A stretch of DNA of 64,000 nucleotides from Streptomyces capitiformicae. Its GTDB lineage: Bacteria; Actinomycetota; Actinomycetes; Streptomycetales; Streptomycetaceae. The stretch spans positions 7,881,486 through 7,945,485 of the forward strand of contig NZ_CP022161.1 of NCBI RefSeq assembly GCF_002214185.1. The letters are read 5' to 3'. The notes under the pieces were generated by a model, which saw nothing but the letters and a program-made list of their open reading frames with translations, did no database searches and was not told where the DNA came from. This document shows positions 61,983 to 64,000 of the stretch, piece by piece (position 1 is the stretch's first letter; every line of letters starts with the position of its first letter). The position numbers were made by a program, and so were the translations under genes.

Positions 61983-63919
61983 TGGCCGGGCCGTTGGCAC
62001 GGATGGCGGGAGCCCGAGGCGGCCCCGATCAGCACTCCATGGACTTCAAGAGGTCCGGGAAACGGCTGCTCGCGCAGTTCGGGCCGGAGCGGTTCACCAT
62101 GTACGCGATGGTCGTGTGCGCGGTGTGCAGCGTCGGCCTCTCGGTGCTGGGGCCGTGGATCCTCGGCAAGGCGACCGACCTGGTGTTCGCGGGGGTCGTC
62201 GGGCGGGAGATGCCGGCCGGGCAGACCAAGGCCGAGGTGCTCGAAGGCCTGCGGGAGCGTGGGGACGGCGGGGTGGCCGACATGCTCTCCGGCACCGACT
62301 TCACCCCCGGCGAGGGCATCGACTTCGGGGCCGTCGGCGGCGTACTACTGGTTGCCCTCGGCATCTTCCTGGTCGCCGGGCTGCTGATGGCGGCGGCCAC
62401 CCGGCTCTCCAACCGGGCCATCAACCGGACCATGTGCCGGATGCGCGAGGAACTCCAGGCGAAGCTGTCGCGGCTGCCGTTGTCGTACTTCGACCGGCGG
62501 CAGCGGGGTGAGGTGCTGAGCCGGGCGACGAACGACATCGACAACATCGGCCAGACCTTGCAGCAGTCGATGGGGCAGCTCATCAACTCGCTCCTCACGA
62601 TCATCGGTGTGCTGGTGATGATGTTCTGGGTGTCGCCGCTGCTGGCGCTGGTCGCGCTCGTCACTGTGCCGGTGTCGTTCCTGGTGGCCACCCGGGTGGG
62701 CAAACGGTCGCAGCCGCACTTCGTCGCACAGTGGCGGACCACCGGGAAGCTCAACGCCCATATCGAGGAGATGTACACCGGGCACACGCTCGTGAAGGTG
62801 TTCGGGCGGCAGGAGGAGTCGGCGCGGCAGTTCGCGGAGGAGAACGAGCGGCTGTACGAGGCCGGGTTCAAGGCCCAGTTCAACAGCGGGATCATGCAGC
62901 CGCTGATGTTCTTCGTGTCGAACATCAACTATGTGCTGGTGGCCGTGGTGGGTGGACTGCGGGTCGCGTCCGGCGCCCTGTCCATCGGTGACGTGCAGGC
63001 CTTCATCCAGTACTCGCGGCAGTTCTCGATGCCGCTGACGCAGGTCGCGTCGATGGCCAACCTCGTACAGTCGGGGGTCGCCTCCGCCGAGCGGGTCTTC
63101 GAGGTGCTCGACGCGGAGGAGCAGGAGGCCGACGCCGTGCCCGGGGTGCGGCCGGAGGAGCTGCGGGGGCGGGTGGCCCTGGAGGGCGTGTCCTTCCGGT
63201 ACGAGGCAGACAAGCCGCTGATCGAGGACCTCTCGCTGGCTGTCGAGCCGGGGCACACGGTGGCGATCGTGGGGCCGACGGGGGCCGGGAAGACCACGTT
63301 GGTGAACCTGTTGATGCGGTTCTACGAAGTCACCGGTGGGCGGATCACCCTGGACGGGGTCGACATCGCGTCCATGTCACGGGACGAGCTTCGGGACGGG
63401 ATCGGGATGGTGCTTCAGGACACCTGGCTGTTCGGGGGGACCATCGCGGAGAACATCGCGTACGGGGCGTCCGCCGCGCGGAAGGTCACGCGGGGGGAGG
63501 TCGAGGAGGCGGCTCGGGCCGCGCACGCGGATCGGTTCATCCGGACGTTGCCGGACGGGTACGACACCGTGATCGACGACGAGGGGACGGGGGTCAGTGC
63601 CGGGGAGAAGCAGCTGATCACCATCGCTCGGGCGTTTCTGTCGGATCCGGTGATTCTTGTGCTGGACGAGGCGACCTCGTCGGTCGACACCCGTACGGAG
63701 GTGTTGATTCAGAAGGCGATGGCGAAGCTTGCGCATGGGCGGACGTCGTTCGTGATCGCGCATCGGTTGTCGACGATTCGGGACGCGGACGCGATTCTGG
63801 TGATGGAGAACGGTTCGATCGTCGAGCAGGGGGCCCATGGGGACCTGTTGGCGGCGGACGGGGCGTACGCGCGGTTGTACAAGGCGCAGTTCGCGGAGGC
63901 GGTTGCGGAGGTGGACTGA
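61982..63919 (+). CDS. Heterodimeric ABC exporter, catalytic subunit
   Basis: The 645-residue partner. It has an extra N-terminal segment (about 1-30) and an insertion between the first two helices (about 65-115, GREMPAGQTKAEVLEGLRER), then the membrane and ATPase domains. Walker A GPTGAGKTT is at about 431-439, Walker B LVLDEATSSVD near 560 with the catalytic Glu, and the H-loop VIAHRLSTI is intact. The signature motif is VSAGEKQ in place of LSGGQ, matching the degenerate site of the partner. Together they form one active and one inactive ATP site. Lipids or drugs are likely substrates. Confidence 0.94.
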   Translation: MAGPLARMAGARGGPDQHSMDFKRSGKRLLAQFGPERFTMYAMVVCAVCSVGLSVLGPWILGKATDLVFAGVVGREMPAGQTKAEVLEGLRERGDGGVADMLSGTDFTPGEGIDFGAVGGVLLVALGIFLVAGLLMAAATRLSNRAINRTMCRMREELQAKLSRLPLSYFDRRQRGEVLSRATNDIDNIGQTLQQSMGQLINSLLTIIGVLVMMFWVSPLLALVALVTVPVSFLVATRVGKRSQPHFVAQWRTTGKLNAHIEEMYTGHTLVKVFGRQEESARQFAEENERLYEAGFKAQFNSGIMQPLMFFVSNINYVLVAVVGGLRVASGALSIGDVQAFIQYSRQFSMPLTQVASMANLVQSGVASAERVFEVLDAEEQEADAVPGVRPEELRGRVALEGVSFRYEADKPLIEDLSLAVEPGHTVAIVGPTGAGKTTLVNLLMRFYEVTGGRITLDGVDIASMSRDELRDGIGMVLQDTWLFGGTIAENIAYGASAARKVTRGEVEEAARAAHADRFIRTLPDGYDTVIDDEGTGVSAGEKQLITIARAFLSDPVILVLDEATSSVDTRTEVLIQKAMAKLAHGRTSFVIAHRLSTIRDADAILVMENGSIVEQGAHGDLLAADGAYARLYKAQFAEAVAEVD

Positions 63920-64000
63920 GGGGGGTGGGGCGTGCGTGGGGTTTTCCCGCCCCCGCCGCCCCTACCCGTCCCATCCCCCCGGGGGCGCTGCCCCTTCGAC
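63920..64000. repeat. C-rich dispersed repeat at window end
   Basis: The block CGCCCCCGCCGCCCCT, from about 63948, and a following GGGG-CTGCCCCTTCG stretch match parts of the mfd upstream region (32283-32400) in the same order. It is the start of another copy of a dispersed intergenic element that runs out of the window. No gene is seen. Confidence 0.6.

Overview
The window is a high-GC actinobacterial chromosome segment, almost certainly Streptomyces. The reasons are strong third-position G/C bias, many GTG starts and 4-base ATGA/GTGA stop-start overlaps, a Rex-type operator near ndh, a c-di-AMP (ydaO-type) leader before an Rpf-like gene, and a gene order (eno ... mfd ... tRNA-Gln-glmU-prs-rplY-pth) that I associate from memory with the core of Streptomyces chromosomes. 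No search was run. Names rest on motifs, length and neighbours.

Layout. 1-3251: the end of a MacB/LolD-type ABC ATPase and its large FtsX-type permease. 3289-14300: envelope and core metabolism, with a cyclopropane fatty acid synthase-like methyltransferase, type II NADH dehydrogenase, Ppx/GppA phosphatase, DUF501, a DivIC/FtsB-like division protein, enolase, and two secreted Rpf-like muralytic enzymes with LysM domains. 12987-16405: a cytochrome P450 coupled by a 4-base overlap to a P-loop ATPase with Sel1 repeats. 16490-25808: MazG, a SurA-like lipoprotein, a secreted DUF1906 protein, a Ser/Thr kinase coupled to a small membrane protein, a solitary HTH-N6-methylase-specificity fusion, and secreted or lipoproteins including an HNH nuclease. 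25809-28565: a scarred accessory stretch with a TnpB remnant, a frameshifted SCO6745-like gene, a divergent TetR regulator and a 29-bp tandem array. 28566-39513: mfd, a DUF2079 membrane protein, a second MacB-type ABC operon and an MFS exporter.

39534-46359 is the most unusual region. A coiled-coil DivIVA/scy-like protein is followed by a divergent cluster of polymorphic-toxin style parts: a YrhB-like/Pro-Gly/deaminase/SUKH-4 protein, a WHH-nuclease/SUKH protein, a free YwqJ-type deaminase and a free SUKH-3 protein. None has an obvious secretion signal, and in two genes the toxin-like and immunity-like domains are on one polypeptide.

46409-52971: an orphan NarL-type histidine kinase, a double-HTH LAGLIDADG-like protein abutting tRNA-Gln, then glmU, prs, rplY and pth. 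53059-57303: a membrane protein, a sortase-E (LAETG) surface protein, a collagen-like micro-ORF between two perfect palindromes, a DUF5753/DUF6879 regulator set, and a divergent chain of overlapping tiny Cys-rich genes. 57595-58088: tRNA-Met and two identical tRNA-Asn genes with terminators. 58276-63919: a YtxH-like membrane protein, a FGGY sugar kinase and a heterodimeric ABC exporter.
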